From DASQMT01 sp963839615 (GTDB lineage Bacteria; Actinomycetota; Thermoleophilia; Solirubrobacterales; Solirubrobacteraceae), in NCBI GenBank assembly GCA_963839615.1, contig CAWIVY010000006.1, positions 62,001 through 126,000 on the forward strand: a stretch of DNA of 64,000 nucleotides, read 5' to 3'. The notes under the pieces were generated by a model. That model was not told the DNA's origin and searched no databases. It saw nothing but the letters and a program-made list of their open reading frames with translations. Shown in pieces: positions 1 to 8,350 of the stretch. Within the stretch, counting starts at the first letter, position 1; each line of letters begins with the position of its first letter. The position numbers and the translations under genes are program-made.

Positions 1-485
1 GCGGGGTCGGCCTCGCGGATCAGCATCGCGGCGTGCATGCGCAGGAATGCGTATGGCCCGGTGCTGAAGCGCGTGCCGGGCTTGCCGGCCTCGGCGGCGG
101 CCATCAGGTCGCCGTGCTCCATCAGCAGCGCGAGCTGCGCGCGCCCCATCGCCTTCAGCCGTTCCTGCGGCGGCGCTCCAGGACCGAGTGGCGCCGCTCC
201 CCGGATCATGTTCTCCTGCAGCACGACCGTGTGCTCGTGCAGGAGCGCCAGCGCGAGGCCGGCGCGATCGCCGAAGCGGCGGAACAGCGTGCCCTTGCCG
301 ACACCCGCCTCCGCGGCGATCGCGTCCATCGAGACGTTCTCGACCCCGTGGCAGGCGAACAGCCGCTCGGCGGCCGAGAGCACCTTCTCGCGGTTGCGCT
401 GGGCGTCGGCCCGCTCGCGCTGCTCGCCGTCCGCGACGGGCAGCTCCAGGGGGATCAGCGGAGGGTCGTCGGCAGTCCGTGCCAT
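1..485 (-). CDS. TetR-family transcriptional regulator (3' end cut by window edge)
   Basis: Reading leftward from an ATG at 485, the frame stays open to the window edge, so at least 161 residues are present and the C-terminus is missing. Residues about 24-75 form a TetR helix-turn-helix: RNREKVLSAAERLF, then VSMDAIAAEAGVGKGTLFRRF. The remainder is the variable ligand-binding part. TetR proteins repress exporters and release DNA when they bind a ligand. The gene lies 31 bp downstream of an MFS drug-efflux gene on the same strand, so the two are probably co-transcribed and the regulator probably controls that pump. The ligand cannot be inferred. The family call is firm; the target is inference. 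Confidence 0.9.
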   Translation of the reverse strand, partial: MARTADDPPLIPLELPVADGEQRERADAQRNREKVLSAAERLFACHGVENVSMDAIAAEAGVGKGTLFRRFGDRAGLALALLHEHTVVLQENMIRGAAPLGPGAPPQERLKAMGRAQLALLMEHGDLMAAAEAGKPGTRFSTGPYAFLRMHAAMLIREADP

Positions 486-516
486 GGGCTCCGAGTATGG
501 CAGCGGGAGGCGTCGC

Positions 517-2115
517 TCAGGCGGCTGCAGGCTCCGCCACGGCGGGGCTCCGGCCGGCCTCCTCGGGCGCGCCGACGAGCTGGCCGCCCGGGCAGCGCTC
601 GGCCGACGTCGGCCGGCTGGGGTTGCGCAGCAGCAGGCCGCCGAGCAGGCCGGCGATCGCGAGCATCAGGCCGCCGAGGATCGCCGCGAGGTGGAAGGTC
701 TCCACGCCGGCGTCCTCCACCGCCGTCGTTACCGCCGCCCGGTCGGGCGCCGGCAACGCGGCCCGGTCGACCGGGCTGAGCGCGCGCTCGCGCGCCTCGG
801 CGACCTGCTCCTGCGCGGGGCCCGTCAGCGTGCGCCCGGCGAGCTCGCTGTCGAGCCGGTCGGCGTAGAAGCCGGCGAGCACGGCGCCGACCGCCGCCGT
901 GGCCAGCAGCCCGGCAGTGCGCGCGACGGCGTTGTTGACCGCCGAGGCGATGCCGGCATCGTGCTCGTCGGCGTCCGCCAGCACGGTCGCGGTGAGCGGC
1001 GCGACGGTGACCGCGAGCCCGAGCGAGTAGAGCAGCAGCGCGGGCACCAGGTCGCGGAGATAGGAGGTCTCAGCGTCCAGGCGCAGCAGCGCGAAGAATC
1101 CGGCCGCGACCAGCAGCGGCCCGAAGGTCATGAACCAGCGCGGCCCGTGGCGGTCGGCGAGCGCGCCGAATCGCCGTGAGAGCAGGAACATCACCCCGGT
1201 CGGGAGCAAGCCCGCAGAGCCGGCCGCGAGCGCGCTGAAGCCGGCGACCTGCTGCAGGAAGAGGGTCAGGAAGAACCCCTGCACGGCCATCCCGCCGTAC
1301 ATCAGGAAGGTCTCCACGTTCGCAACGCTGAAGTTGCGGTGCCTGAACAGCTCGAGTGGCAGCATCGGCGCCGGCGTGTGCCGCTCGTACGCGATGAAGG
1401 CTGCGAACAACAGTGCCCCGGCGACGAGCGGGCCGGTCACGAGCGGGTCGGACCAGCCGAGCACCGGCTGCTCGATCAGCCCGAACGAGATCCCGGCCAG
1501 GCCCGCCGCGCACAGCAGCGCGCCGGTCACGTCGAGCCGCGGGCGCCGCTCCCCGAGGTCGCGGCCCGCGGGCACGTAGCGGCTCGCCATCGCCAGCGTG
1601 ATCAGCACGAGCGGCACGTTGAGCGCGAACACCCAGCGCCACGAGACCGAGTCGACGATCTGGCCGCCGATCAGCGGGCCGGCGAGGTAGCCGATGCCGC
1701 CCCACGCGGTCCACGATCCGATCGCCGCCCCGCGCTCGGACTCGGGGAACACCGCGACGATGATCGCCAGCGATGCCGGCGTGAGCAGCGCGCCGGAGAC
1801 CCCCTGCAGCCCGCGCGCCACGACGAGCAGCTCGACGCTCGGCGCGAGCGCGCAGAGCAGTGAGGCGGCGCCGAAGCCCGCCACGCCGAGCGTGAACACG
1901 CGCCGCTCGCCGTAGATGTCGGCGAGCGAGCCGGAGACGAGGATCAGCGAGGAGAGCGTGAGCAGGTACGCGTTGGCGACCCACTGCTGGCCGGCGAGCC
2001 CGCCGCCGAGCTCGTCCGCGATCGTCGGCAGCGCGACGTTGACGACCGTCGCGTCGACGGCCACGACGGCCGAGCCGAGGATCGCTGCGACCAGCGCGCC
2101 CTGCTTCGAGTCCAT
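517..2115 (-). CDS. MFS multidrug transporter, DHA2 (EmrB/QacA) type
   Basis: A 532-residue polytopic inner-membrane protein with about 14 hydrophobic segments, the length and layout of the DHA2 drug:proton antiporters. The N-terminus AVDATVVNVALPTI is the family motif in TM1, and the loop LADIYGERRVF matches MFS motif A (GxLaDrxGrkxxl). Expected role: proton-driven export of toxic organic compounds. The last 30 residues are a Pro/Ala-rich cytoplasmic tail. The ATG at 2115 has a TAGCGT box 7 bases upstream and no Shine-Dalgarno sequence, suggesting a leaderless start. The downstream TetR gene probably belongs to the same transcript. The substrate is unknown. Confidence 0.92.
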   Translation of the reverse strand: MDSKQGALVAAILGSAVVAVDATVVNVALPTIADELGGGLAGQQWVANAYLLTLSSLILVSGSLADIYGERRVFTLGVAGFGAASLLCALAPSVELLVVARGLQGVSGALLTPASLAIIVAVFPESERGAAIGSWTAWGGIGYLAGPLIGGQIVDSVSWRWVFALNVPLVLITLAMASRYVPAGRDLGERRPRLDVTGALLCAAGLAGISFGLIEQPVLGWSDPLVTGPLVAGALLFAAFIAYERHTPAPMLPLELFRHRNFSVANVETFLMYGGMAVQGFFLTLFLQQVAGFSALAAGSAGLLPTGVMFLLSRRFGALADRHGPRWFMTFGPLLVAAGFFALLRLDAETSYLRDLVPALLLYSLGLAVTVAPLTATVLADADEHDAGIASAVNNAVARTAGLLATAAVGAVLAGFYADRLDSELAGRTLTGPAQEQVAEARERALSPVDRAALPAPDRAAVTTAVEDAGVETFHLAAILGGLMLAIAGLLGGLLLRNPSRPTSAERCPGGQLVGAPEEAGRSPAVAEPAAA

Positions 2116-2122
2116 CGCCGGG

Positions 2123-2173
2123 ACGCTACAGAGCCTTCAGAGCGGGCCCGCCGTGACCGGTCGTGGGTAGGAT
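2123..2173. promoter_or_regulatory. Divergent promoter region with two leaderless-type -10 boxes
   Basis: On the minus strand TAGCGT (2123-2128) lies 7 bases before the MFS ATG at 2115. On the plus strand TAGGAT (2168-2173) lies 6 bases before the GTG at 2180. Neither gene has a Shine-Dalgarno sequence. Assignment as -10 boxes is by pattern only. Confidence 0.45.
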
Positions 2174-2179
2174 CCGCGC

Positions 2180-2740
2180 GTGCTCGCCTACCTCTTCTGG
2201 CACGCGCACTCGCCGGCGGTCGCCGTCGCCGATTACGAGGCGCGCCTCGAGGCGTTCCACGGCGCGCTGCGCGCGGGCGCCCCCGCCGGCCTGGGGCCGA
2301 CGCTGACGTTCGGGCTCGAAGCGGTGCCGTGGCTCCAGGACGCTCCCGGCTACGAGGACTGGTACCTGGTCGAGGACTTCACGGCGCTCGGCACGATCAA
2401 CGCCGCGGCCGTCTCCGGCGCTGCGAAGGCGCCGCATGACGCGGCGGCAACCGCGGCCCGCGCCGGGGTGGGCGGGGTGATGGGCCTCGTCGCCGGGTCG
2501 CCGCTGCCCGCGCGCCCGGGCTGGGCGGCGTGGCTCGGCAAGCCCGCGGGCGTCGGCTACGACGCGTTCCACGCCGAGTTGGAGGCGGCCGTCGGCGGCG
2601 AGGCGAGCGCCTGGCGGCGGCAGATGGTGCTCGGTCCGTCGAGCGAGTACTGCGTGCTGGCCGAGTCCGAGCGCGAGCTTCCCGGGGACCGCGGACCGGC
2701 CTGGCCGCTGCGGACGGTCGTCGCGCCGCTCAGCGGCTGA
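2180..2740 (+). CDS. Conserved hypothetical protein, possible tandem ferredoxin-like fold
   Basis: A 186-residue soluble protein that I do not recognise. The two halves look related. Each has a Tyr/His helix (YEARLEAFHGAL near residue 19; YDAFHAELEAAV near 130) followed by beta-strand-like sequence ending in an acidic stretch (DWYLVED; YCVLAES). This suggests a duplicated dimeric alpha-beta-barrel (ABM/EthD-like) unit, which is inference. There is no signal peptide or membrane segment. The start is GTG at 2180, placed 6 bases after TAGGAT, so the message is probably leaderless. The 3' end overlaps the convergent hydrolase gene by 11 bp. No function can be assigned; a small-ligand-binding or heme/monooxygenase-like role is only a possibility. 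Confidence 0.7.
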   Translation: MLAYLFWHAHSPAVAVADYEARLEAFHGALRAGAPAGLGPTLTFGLEAVPWLQDAPGYEDWYLVEDFTALGTINAAAVSGAAKAPHDAAATAARAGVGGVMGLVAGSPLPARPGWAAWLGKPAGVGYDAFHAELEAAVGGEASAWRRQMVLGPSSEYCVLAESERELPGDRGPAWPLRTVVAPLSG

Positions 2741-3581
2741 GCTGCTGCTCGATCCACGCGCCGAGATCGTCGAGCACGCGCGCGCGGTCCGGCTCGCGCT
2801 CGTTGAAGATCTCGTGGTAGAGGTCGTCGTAGAAGTGGGCCGTGACGATCCCGGGCGCGACGGCGGCGGCCAGGGCGCGCGACCCGCGCGCGTCGACGAG
2901 CCCGTCGTCGCCCGCGGCGAGCAGGAGCGTCGGGACGGTCAGCCGCGCGGCGTCGCGCACGACCGCCGCGCCGGCGTCGGCGAGGAAGCCGTACATGCGC
3001 GGCGTGATCCGGTCGTGGACGAGCTCGTCGGTGCGATACGCCTCGACCTCGCCGCGCTCGTGCGAGAGCTTGTCGACGGGCAGCTCGTTGGGTAGCGCGC
3101 GATCCGGGATCAGCCGCCGGGCGAGCTTCAACACCCGCACCCTGAAACGGGAGACATGCAGGGCGAGCGCCGGCGAGGACAGCACCAGGGCGCGCGGTGT
3201 CACCCAGCCGCCGGCGGTGCCCGCGGCGGCGATCGTGCCGCCGAGGCTGTGACCGAGCAGCAGCGGCGCGGCGTCGTCGCCGGCCTCTCGCCCGCGCCGG
3301 TCGAGCTCGCCGAAGACGAAGCGCAGGTCCTCGAGCAGCGCGTCGTCGCCGGGGATCGAGCCGCGCGCGCCCTCCGAACGGCCGTGACCGCGCAGGTCGT
3401 AGCCGCAGACCTCGAGCCCGAGCGCCGTCAGCCGCTCGGCGACGTGCCCGTAGCGCCCGCTGTGCTCGCCGAGCCCGTGGACGAGGAGGATCGACCCGCG
3501 TCGCTCGACGCCCGCGGCCACCGGCCATCCGCGCATGAAGGTGGCGGTGCCGTCCGGGAGCCGGAGCGCTGGGCTGGTCAC
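2730..3581 (-). CDS. Alpha/beta hydrolase, monoacylglycerol-lipase-like
   Basis: A 283-residue serine hydrolase. Visible features are the oxyanion motif VHGLGEHSGRY (residues 34-44), the Hydrolase_4/monoglyceride-lipase signature YDLRGHGRSEG (61-71), the nucleophile elbow GHSLGG with Ser112, a late strand AAGDDGLVD carrying the probable acid, and the catalytic His in DDLYHEIFNE. Such enzymes cleave monoacylglycerols or lysophospholipids. I chose the GTG at 3581 because upstream in-frame sequence runs antisense through the peptidase gene and has no family similarity. It starts 11 bp after the peptidase stop, so the two are likely one operon. The exact lipid substrate is unknown. Confidence 0.88.
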   Translation of the reverse strand: MTSPALRLPDGTATFMRGWPVAAGVERRGSILLVHGLGEHSGRYGHVAERLTALGLEVCGYDLRGHGRSEGARGSIPGDDALLEDLRFVFGELDRRGREAGDDAAPLLLGHSLGGTIAAAGTAGGWVTPRALVLSSPALALHVSRFRVRVLKLARRLIPDRALPNELPVDKLSHERGEVEAYRTDELVHDRITPRMYGFLADAGAAVVRDAARLTVPTLLLAAGDDGLVDARGSRALAAAVAPGIVTAHFYDDLYHEIFNEREPDRARVLDDLGAWIEQQLSR

Positions 3582-3592
3582 GAGCGCGGAGC

Positions 3593-4966
3593 CTAGTGCT
3601 CGGCCGGGACGATCCCGGAGCGCTCCAGCAGCGCGCCGGCGTCGATTCCCTCGGACGCCGCGGCGCGGACGGCCGCGGCGAAGCCGGCGGTGGTGAGGAT
3701 CCCGTCGCGGTGCTCCTCGACGACGCCGCGCATCATGCGGTCGAAGCGGGCGCGGCCGAGGCTCCGCTCGAGCGTGCTCAGCGCGCACGTGCCGCCGACG
3801 TACACGACGCGCCGGTAGTCCTCGCTCCCGTCGCGGCTCCCGAACACCTTCATCGACGCGGTCAGGGGCGGTCGCCCGCGCGGTGGATCGCAGCGGCCCG
3901 TGCGGCCCACCAGGCGGATCCCCGAGTAGCTGGCGAAGCTCTCGTCGAGCCATGGCTCGCCGTACTCGTCGTTGCCGACGATGCCGTGCCACCACTGGTG
4001 TGCCACCTCGTGGTGCAGGACCAGGGCGCGCGGGGGTGTGAGCACGAGCTCGGGGTACTCCATGCCGAGCCCGGCCCCGCGCGCGACCGCGCTGGGTCCC
4101 TCGACCAGGTCCAGCTCGTCGCGCCCGTAGGGCCCGAACCAGCGCTCGTAGGCGCGCATCGCGCGGGCGGCCCGCTGCAGCGCCAAGCGCGCGTCGGCGC
4201 GCGACTCGCTCAGGCGCCAGTGCCGCAGCGTGATGCCGGCCACGCGGCGCTCGGTCGCCCGGAGCGGGCCGGCCACGATCGCGAAGTCGCGCGCGACCGC
4301 GGTCGTGACGCCCGCCTCGGTGCTGCCGGTCATGGCGGCCCGTGCACCCCGCGGCAGCCGCAGCCGCACCTCCCACGGCGCGCTGAGGCTGAAGAAGCTC
4401 TCGCCCCGGAACGTGTACGGCGGAAGCTCCCAGCCGCCCTTGCCCGCGACCGCGAGCAGCGGCAGGGCGTTGCCGAAGTAGGCGGCGCCGGCGAAGCGGC
4501 CGAAGCGATCGGCCCGCTCGGGCGCGGTGACTTCGACCCGCAGCTCCAGCGCGGTGCTCGCTCCGCTTGCGAGCGGATGCTCGAGGCGCACCTCGAGCGC
4601 GGTGCAACCGGCGCGCTCCGCGCCGGCGCGCCCGCCCTCGGTCACCTCCACGCGCACGTAGCGGTGCCGGCAGCCGCCGAACGCGTTGCCCCACGTGCGC
4701 AGCCAGACGCGGTCGAGCCGTCCCGGGCTCGTGTTGCGCAGCGCGATCCGCTCGCTGCCCGCGAGCGCGAAGCGGCGCTCGTCGTACTCCAGCTCGAGCG
4801 AGTAGCGCTCCGGCTGCGGCCAGCGCGTGCCCGCCGCGGCTCCGGCGGCCTCGGTTGCGGGCTCGGCCGTGGCCGTGGCCGTCGCGGTCGCGGGTCGCGA
4901 CGTGCCGCCGCCGCCCCCGCATCCGGCGATCGCGAGCGCAGCGAGCAGCACGAAGCACGGCTTCAC
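3593..4966 (-). CDS. Lipoprotein M1-family (gluzincin) metallopeptidase
   Basis: A 457-residue predicted lipoprotein: the N-terminus VKPCFVLLAALAIAGC ends in a lipobox, so the mature protein should start at Cys16 and sit on the outer face of the membrane. An Ala/Thr-rich linker follows, then an M1-like beta domain and a catalytic domain. The zinc site HEVAH lies near residue 318, with the third ligand in LDESFASY about 20 residues on; GMEYPELV corresponds to the GAMEN substrate-binding motif. M1 enzymes are aminopeptidases; this compact form lacks the long C-terminal domain of PepN. The GTG at 4966 follows a TACGCT box by 6 bases. It appears co-transcribed with the hydrolase gene 11 bp downstream. 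Confidence 0.88.
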   Translation of the reverse strand: MKPCFVLLAALAIAGCGGGGGTSRPATATATATAEPATEAAGAAAGTRWPQPERYSLELEYDERRFALAGSERIALRNTSPGRLDRVWLRTWGNAFGGCRHRYVRVEVTEGGRAGAERAGCTALEVRLEHPLASGASTALELRVEVTAPERADRFGRFAGAAYFGNALPLLAVAGKGGWELPPYTFRGESFFSLSAPWEVRLRLPRGARAAMTGSTEAGVTTAVARDFAIVAGPLRATERRVAGITLRHWRLSESRADARLALQRAARAMRAYERWFGPYGRDELDLVEGPSAVARGAGLGMEYPELVLTPPRALVLHHEVAHQWWHGIVGNDEYGEPWLDESFASYSGIRLVGRTGRCDPPRGRPPLTASMKVFGSRDGSEDYRRVVYVGGTCALSTLERSLGRARFDRMMRGVVEEHRDGILTTAGFAAAVRAAASEGIDAGALLERSGIVPAEH

Positions 4967-4972
4967 CGCCCG

Positions 4973-4982
4973 AGCGTACGCT
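4973..4982. promoter_or_regulatory. Palindromic shared -10 box for divergent genes
   Basis: AGCGTACGCT is a perfect 10-bp palindrome that supplies TACGCT on both strands. Leftward it lies 6 bases before the GTG of the lipoprotein peptidase; rightward it lies 9 bases before the ATG of the GST gene. One site could therefore fire in both directions, which is inference. Confidence 0.45.
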
Positions 4983-4991
4983 TTCCGCGCG

Positions 4992-5606
4992 ATGCTCCGG
5001 CTCTTCCGCTTCCCGTACTCCACGAACGTCGAGCGGGTCGCCCTCGCGCTCGCCCACAAGGGGCTCGAGGTGGAGTCCGTCGCGGTCGACCCGGCCGACC
5101 GCTCGCCGCTGCGCGAGCTCAGCGGCCAGGATCTCGTGCCGGTGCTCGTCGACGGCGACGACGTCATCACCGACTCCGTCCGGATCATGCAGCACCTCGA
5201 GCGGCGCTTTCCGGACCCGCCGCTGTTCCCCGCCGGCCGCGCGGCGCGCGCCGAGGTCGAGATCTTCCTCGACTGGTTCAACCGCGCGTGGAAGCGCGAG
5301 CCGAACCTGATCGCGGATGCGATCGCGCAGGGCGCGGGTTCGGGGCCGGATGTCGAGCGCTGGAGCGCGCGGCTGCAGCAGCGGCTCGAGCTCTTCGACG
5401 GACTGCTCGACGGGCGCGAGTACCTCTTCGGTGCGTTCGGGGCCGCCGATTGCGCGGCCTGGCCGTTCCTCCGCTACGCCGTCGCGATCGAGCCCGACGA
5501 CGATGAGGTCTTCCATCAGGTGCTGCACGAGCACCTGACGCTCGACGAGCGCCACTCGGGCCTGCGCGCCTGGATCGCGCGCATGGGTCAGCGCCCGCGG
5601 GCGTGA
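4992..5606 (+). CDS. Glutathione S-transferase family protein
   Basis: A 204-residue protein with the thioredoxin-like GST N-terminal domain (LFRFPYSTNVERVALALAHK, then VPVLVDGDDVITDSVRIMQHLE, the cis-Pro and Asp-Ser binding motif) and an all-helical C-terminal domain (residues about 85-200). The ATG at 4992 is preferred to an upstream in-frame start, because the extra N-terminal sequence runs antisense through the lipoprotein gene. Actinobacteria mostly use mycothiol rather than glutathione, so the thiol used here is uncertain, and a reductase or maleylpyruvate-isomerase-like role is possible. The gene is monocistronic and divergent from the peptidase. Confidence 0.87.
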   Translation: MLRLFRFPYSTNVERVALALAHKGLEVESVAVDPADRSPLRELSGQDLVPVLVDGDDVITDSVRIMQHLERRFPDPPLFPAGRAARAEVEIFLDWFNRAWKREPNLIADAIAQGAGSGPDVERWSARLQQRLELFDGLLDGREYLFGAFGAADCAAWPFLRYAVAIEPDDDEVFHQVLHEHLTLDERHSGLRAWIARMGQRPRA

Positions 5607-5635
5607 ATTCCCTGGTAACGCGCCTCTCCGTCGAG

Positions 5636-5641
5636 TAGGTT
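5636..5641 (+). promoter_or_regulatory. -10 box for the GGDEF/EAL gene
   Basis: TAGGTT lies 6 bases before the ATG at 5648, with no Shine-Dalgarno sequence between them. The pattern predicts a leaderless transcript. Confidence 0.4.
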
Positions 5642-5647
5642 CGGTCG

Positions 5648-8350
5648 ATGGAGGCGCAGTCGGCCGGGCGACGCGCGAGGGCCCGGGCGATCGGGTGGCT
5701 GATCGCGGGCGGCGCCGCGATGGTGCTCATCTGGGTCGCGCTGCCGCATCCCGAGAAGGTGCACGACGCGTACGTCGTCGCGCTCGTCGTCGCGACCTGG
5801 ATCATCGCCGCGGTCCTGCTGGCGGGCCGGCTCGACGCCGCGCCGCGCCGCATCGCCGCGGGCCTGCTGGCGACCGCCGCGCTGCTGATCTCCGGCGCGC
5901 TACTGGCGATCGGCGACCCCACGAGCGGCTTCGCGCTGTTCTACGTCTGTCTCGCTCCATATGCCTTCGCGACCGGGCGCATGCGCGACGGGGTCGCGCT
6001 CGTCGTGCTGGTCGCCGTGCTCTACGGAGGCGTGCTGATCGCGCTGGTCTCCGGCGACCGGGAGGTCGTGGTCGCGGACGCGCTCGCCGGCCGCTGGGTC
6101 GTCGTGATCTGCGGCAGCATCGCGCTCGGTCTGTTCGCGCGTCATCTCGGCGCCCTGCGGCGGGCGAGCGAGGACCGCTTCCGGCGCGGCTTCGCCGACT
6201 CGCCGATCGGCATGGCGATCATCACGGCCGACTGGCGCTGGCTCGACGTCAACGACGCGCTGTGCACGACGCTCGGGCGCAGGCGCGACGAGCTCCTCGG
6301 CCGGACGCCCGCCGAGGTGACGCATCCGGACGACCTCGCGATCAGCCGAGCGGTGGTCGACCGCGCGCATGCCGGGACCCCACATCAGAACTTCGTCAAG
6401 CGCTACCTGCGGCCCGACGGCGAGGTCGTCTGGGCCGCCGTCGAATCGACCTTCGTGCCCGGCAAGCGCGGCGACGGCTGGTTCTACGCGCACGTGCAGG
6501 ACATCACGGAGCAGCGTGCGGCGCAGGAGGCGGTCGCGCGGCAGACGCGCCAGCAGGCCGCGGTCGCCGCGCTGGGGCGCTTCGCGCTCTCCGAGCAGGA
6601 TCTCGAGGCCGTCATGGACCACGTGGCGCTCACGCTCGCCGAGACGCTCGCGCTCGACCTGTCCGCCGTCTTCGAGGTCACGCCGCGGGGCTCCGCCCTA
6701 CGGCTGGTGGCGGGCGTCGGCTGGCCCGAAGGCCGGGTGCGGCGCGCGCTCGTGCCGAACGACCCAACGAGGCTGCTCGGATACACGCTGAGCGAGGAGC
6801 TGCCCGTGGTCACGACGAACATCGCGACCGAGCCGCGCTTCACGTTCCCGGCGCTGCTCGCCGACGCGGGCGCGATCTCGGGCATCACGATCGCGATCGC
6901 CGCCCGCGGCGAGGTCTGGGGCGTGCTGAGCGCGCACGGGCGCGGCGAGCGGCAGTTCGCGCCCGACGAGCTCGACTTCATGGGCGCGGTCGCGAACGTC
7001 ACCTCGAGCGCGGTCGACCGCAACCTCGTCGAGGCCGAGGTGCGCCATCGCGCGCTGCACGATCCGCTCACCGCGCTGCCGAACCGGGCGCTGGCGCTGG
7101 ACCGCCTGGAGGGCGCGCTCGCGCGCCGCCGGCGCGACGGCCGCGCCGTCGCCGTGCTGCTCGCCGACCTCGACCAGTTCAAGCTCGTCAACGATTCGCT
7201 CGGCCACGCCGCGGGTGACGACCTCCTGATAGCGCTGGCGCCGCGACTTCACGACGCGGTGCGGCCCTCCGACACCGTCGCCCGGCTAGGCGGTGACGAG
7301 TTCCTCGTCGTCTGCGAGCAGCTCGACGGCCCGCACGAGGCGATCCGGGTGGCCGAGCGCGTCGCGCAGGCGATCAACCAGCCGATCGTGCTCTCCGCCG
7401 GCGAGCACTTCATCACCGCGAGCATCGGGATCGCCGTCGCCGAGAGCGCCGACGCGCTCCCCGAGGACCTGCTGCGCGACGCCGACGCGGCGATGTACCG
7501 CGCCAAGGAGCGCGGCCGCGGCCGCTACGAGCTGTTCGACGACGTCTTGCGCAAGCGCGTGCTGCTGCGGCTGCGCACGGAGAACGAGCTGCGGCGGGGG
7601 ATCGAGCACGGCGAGCTGCGCGTGGTCTACCAGCCGGTCGTCGAGCTCGAGAGCGGCAACGTCACCGCGATGGAGGCGCTCGTGCGCTGGCAGCACCCCG
7701 AGCGGGGGCTGCTCGACCCCGTCGACTTCATCCCGGTCGCCGAGGACTCCGGTCTGATCGTCGCCCTGGGCGACTGGGTGCTGGCCGTCGCCTGCCGCGA
7801 CGGCGCGGCGTTCCAGCGGCGCTTCCCGCGTCCCGAGCCGCTGCTCATGTGCGTCAACGCCAGTCCGCGCCAGCTCGCCAACAGCGCGTTCCCGGCGCGC
7901 GTGGCCGACGCGATGGGCCGCCACGGGCTCGCGCCCGGCTCGCTCGCCCTGGAGATCACCGAGAGCGTGCTGATGGAGGAGGCGCATGCGCCGGTGACGG
8001 TGCTGGCGTCGCTGCGCGAGTACGGGCTGCGGCTGATGCTCGACGACTTCGGCACCGGCTATTCCTCGCTCGCCTACCTCAGGCGCTTCCCGCTCGACGT
8101 GCTCAAGATCGACCGCTCGTTCATCGCCGGCCTCGGCCGCGACGACGAGGACTCCGCGATCGTCGCGGCGATCGTGCAGATGGCGCGGACGCTCGGCCTG
8201 ACCGTCGTCGCGGAGGGCGTGGAGCGGCCCGAGCAGCTCGAGCGCCTGCGCGAGCTCGACTGCGATCGCGTGCAGGGGCGGCTGATCGCCGAGCCGATGC
8301 CGGCGGCCGACGTCGAGCGGATGATGGACTCGGCGATGCGCGGGCCGTGA
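5648..8350 (+). CDS. Membrane-bound PAS-GAF-GGDEF-EAL cyclic di-GMP synthase/phosphodiesterase
   Basis: A 900-residue protein. About five hydrophobic segments fill residues 15-165, followed by PAS (about 173-295), GAF (about 310-465), GGDEF (about 470-632) and EAL (about 645-890). The diguanylate cyclase motif GGDEF (near 548) is intact, and RPSD five residues before it matches the product-inhibition I-site. The phosphodiesterase motifs MEALVRW, DDFGTGYSSL, KIDRSF and EGVE are also intact, so both activities are plausible. The usual C-terminal QGY is QGR here. The enzyme would make or destroy c-di-GMP in response to PAS/GAF signals. Its stop overlaps the next gene's GTG by 4 bases, so it is translationally coupled to an M19 dipeptidase, an unusual partner. 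Confidence 0.95.
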   Translation: MEAQSAGRRARARAIGWLIAGGAAMVLIWVALPHPEKVHDAYVVALVVATWIIAAVLLAGRLDAAPRRIAAGLLATAALLISGALLAIGDPTSGFALFYVCLAPYAFATGRMRDGVALVVLVAVLYGGVLIALVSGDREVVVADALAGRWVVVICGSIALGLFARHLGALRRASEDRFRRGFADSPIGMAIITADWRWLDVNDALCTTLGRRRDELLGRTPAEVTHPDDLAISRAVVDRAHAGTPHQNFVKRYLRPDGEVVWAAVESTFVPGKRGDGWFYAHVQDITEQRAAQEAVARQTRQQAAVAALGRFALSEQDLEAVMDHVALTLAETLALDLSAVFEVTPRGSALRLVAGVGWPEGRVRRALVPNDPTRLLGYTLSEELPVVTTNIATEPRFTFPALLADAGAISGITIAIAARGEVWGVLSAHGRGERQFAPDELDFMGAVANVTSSAVDRNLVEAEVRHRALHDPLTALPNRALALDRLEGALARRRRDGRAVAVLLADLDQFKLVNDSLGHAAGDDLLIALAPRLHDAVRPSDTVARLGGDEFLVVCEQLDGPHEAIRVAERVAQAINQPIVLSAGEHFITASIGIAVAESADALPEDLLRDADAAMYRAKERGRGRYELFDDVLRKRVLLRLRTENELRRGIEHGELRVVYQPVVELESGNVTAMEALVRWQHPERGLLDPVDFIPVAEDSGLIVALGDWVLAVACRDGAAFQRRFPRPEPLLMCVNASPRQLANSAFPARVADAMGRHGLAPGSLALEITESVLMEEAHAPVTVLASLREYGLRLMLDDFGTGYSSLAYLRRFPLDVLKIDRSFIAGLGRDDEDSAIVAAIVQMARTLGLTVVAEGVERPEQLERLRELDCDRVQGRLIAEPMPAADVERMMDSAMRGP

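Noticed and set aside
3596..5506. A 636-codon open frame on the plus strand, and other long frames opposite real genes (for example 517-2115, 8074-9162, 22334-24361).
   Set aside because: They lie antisense to genes with clear family motifs and read as Arg/Ala/Gly-rich sequence with no recognisable domain, the usual by-product of high GC.
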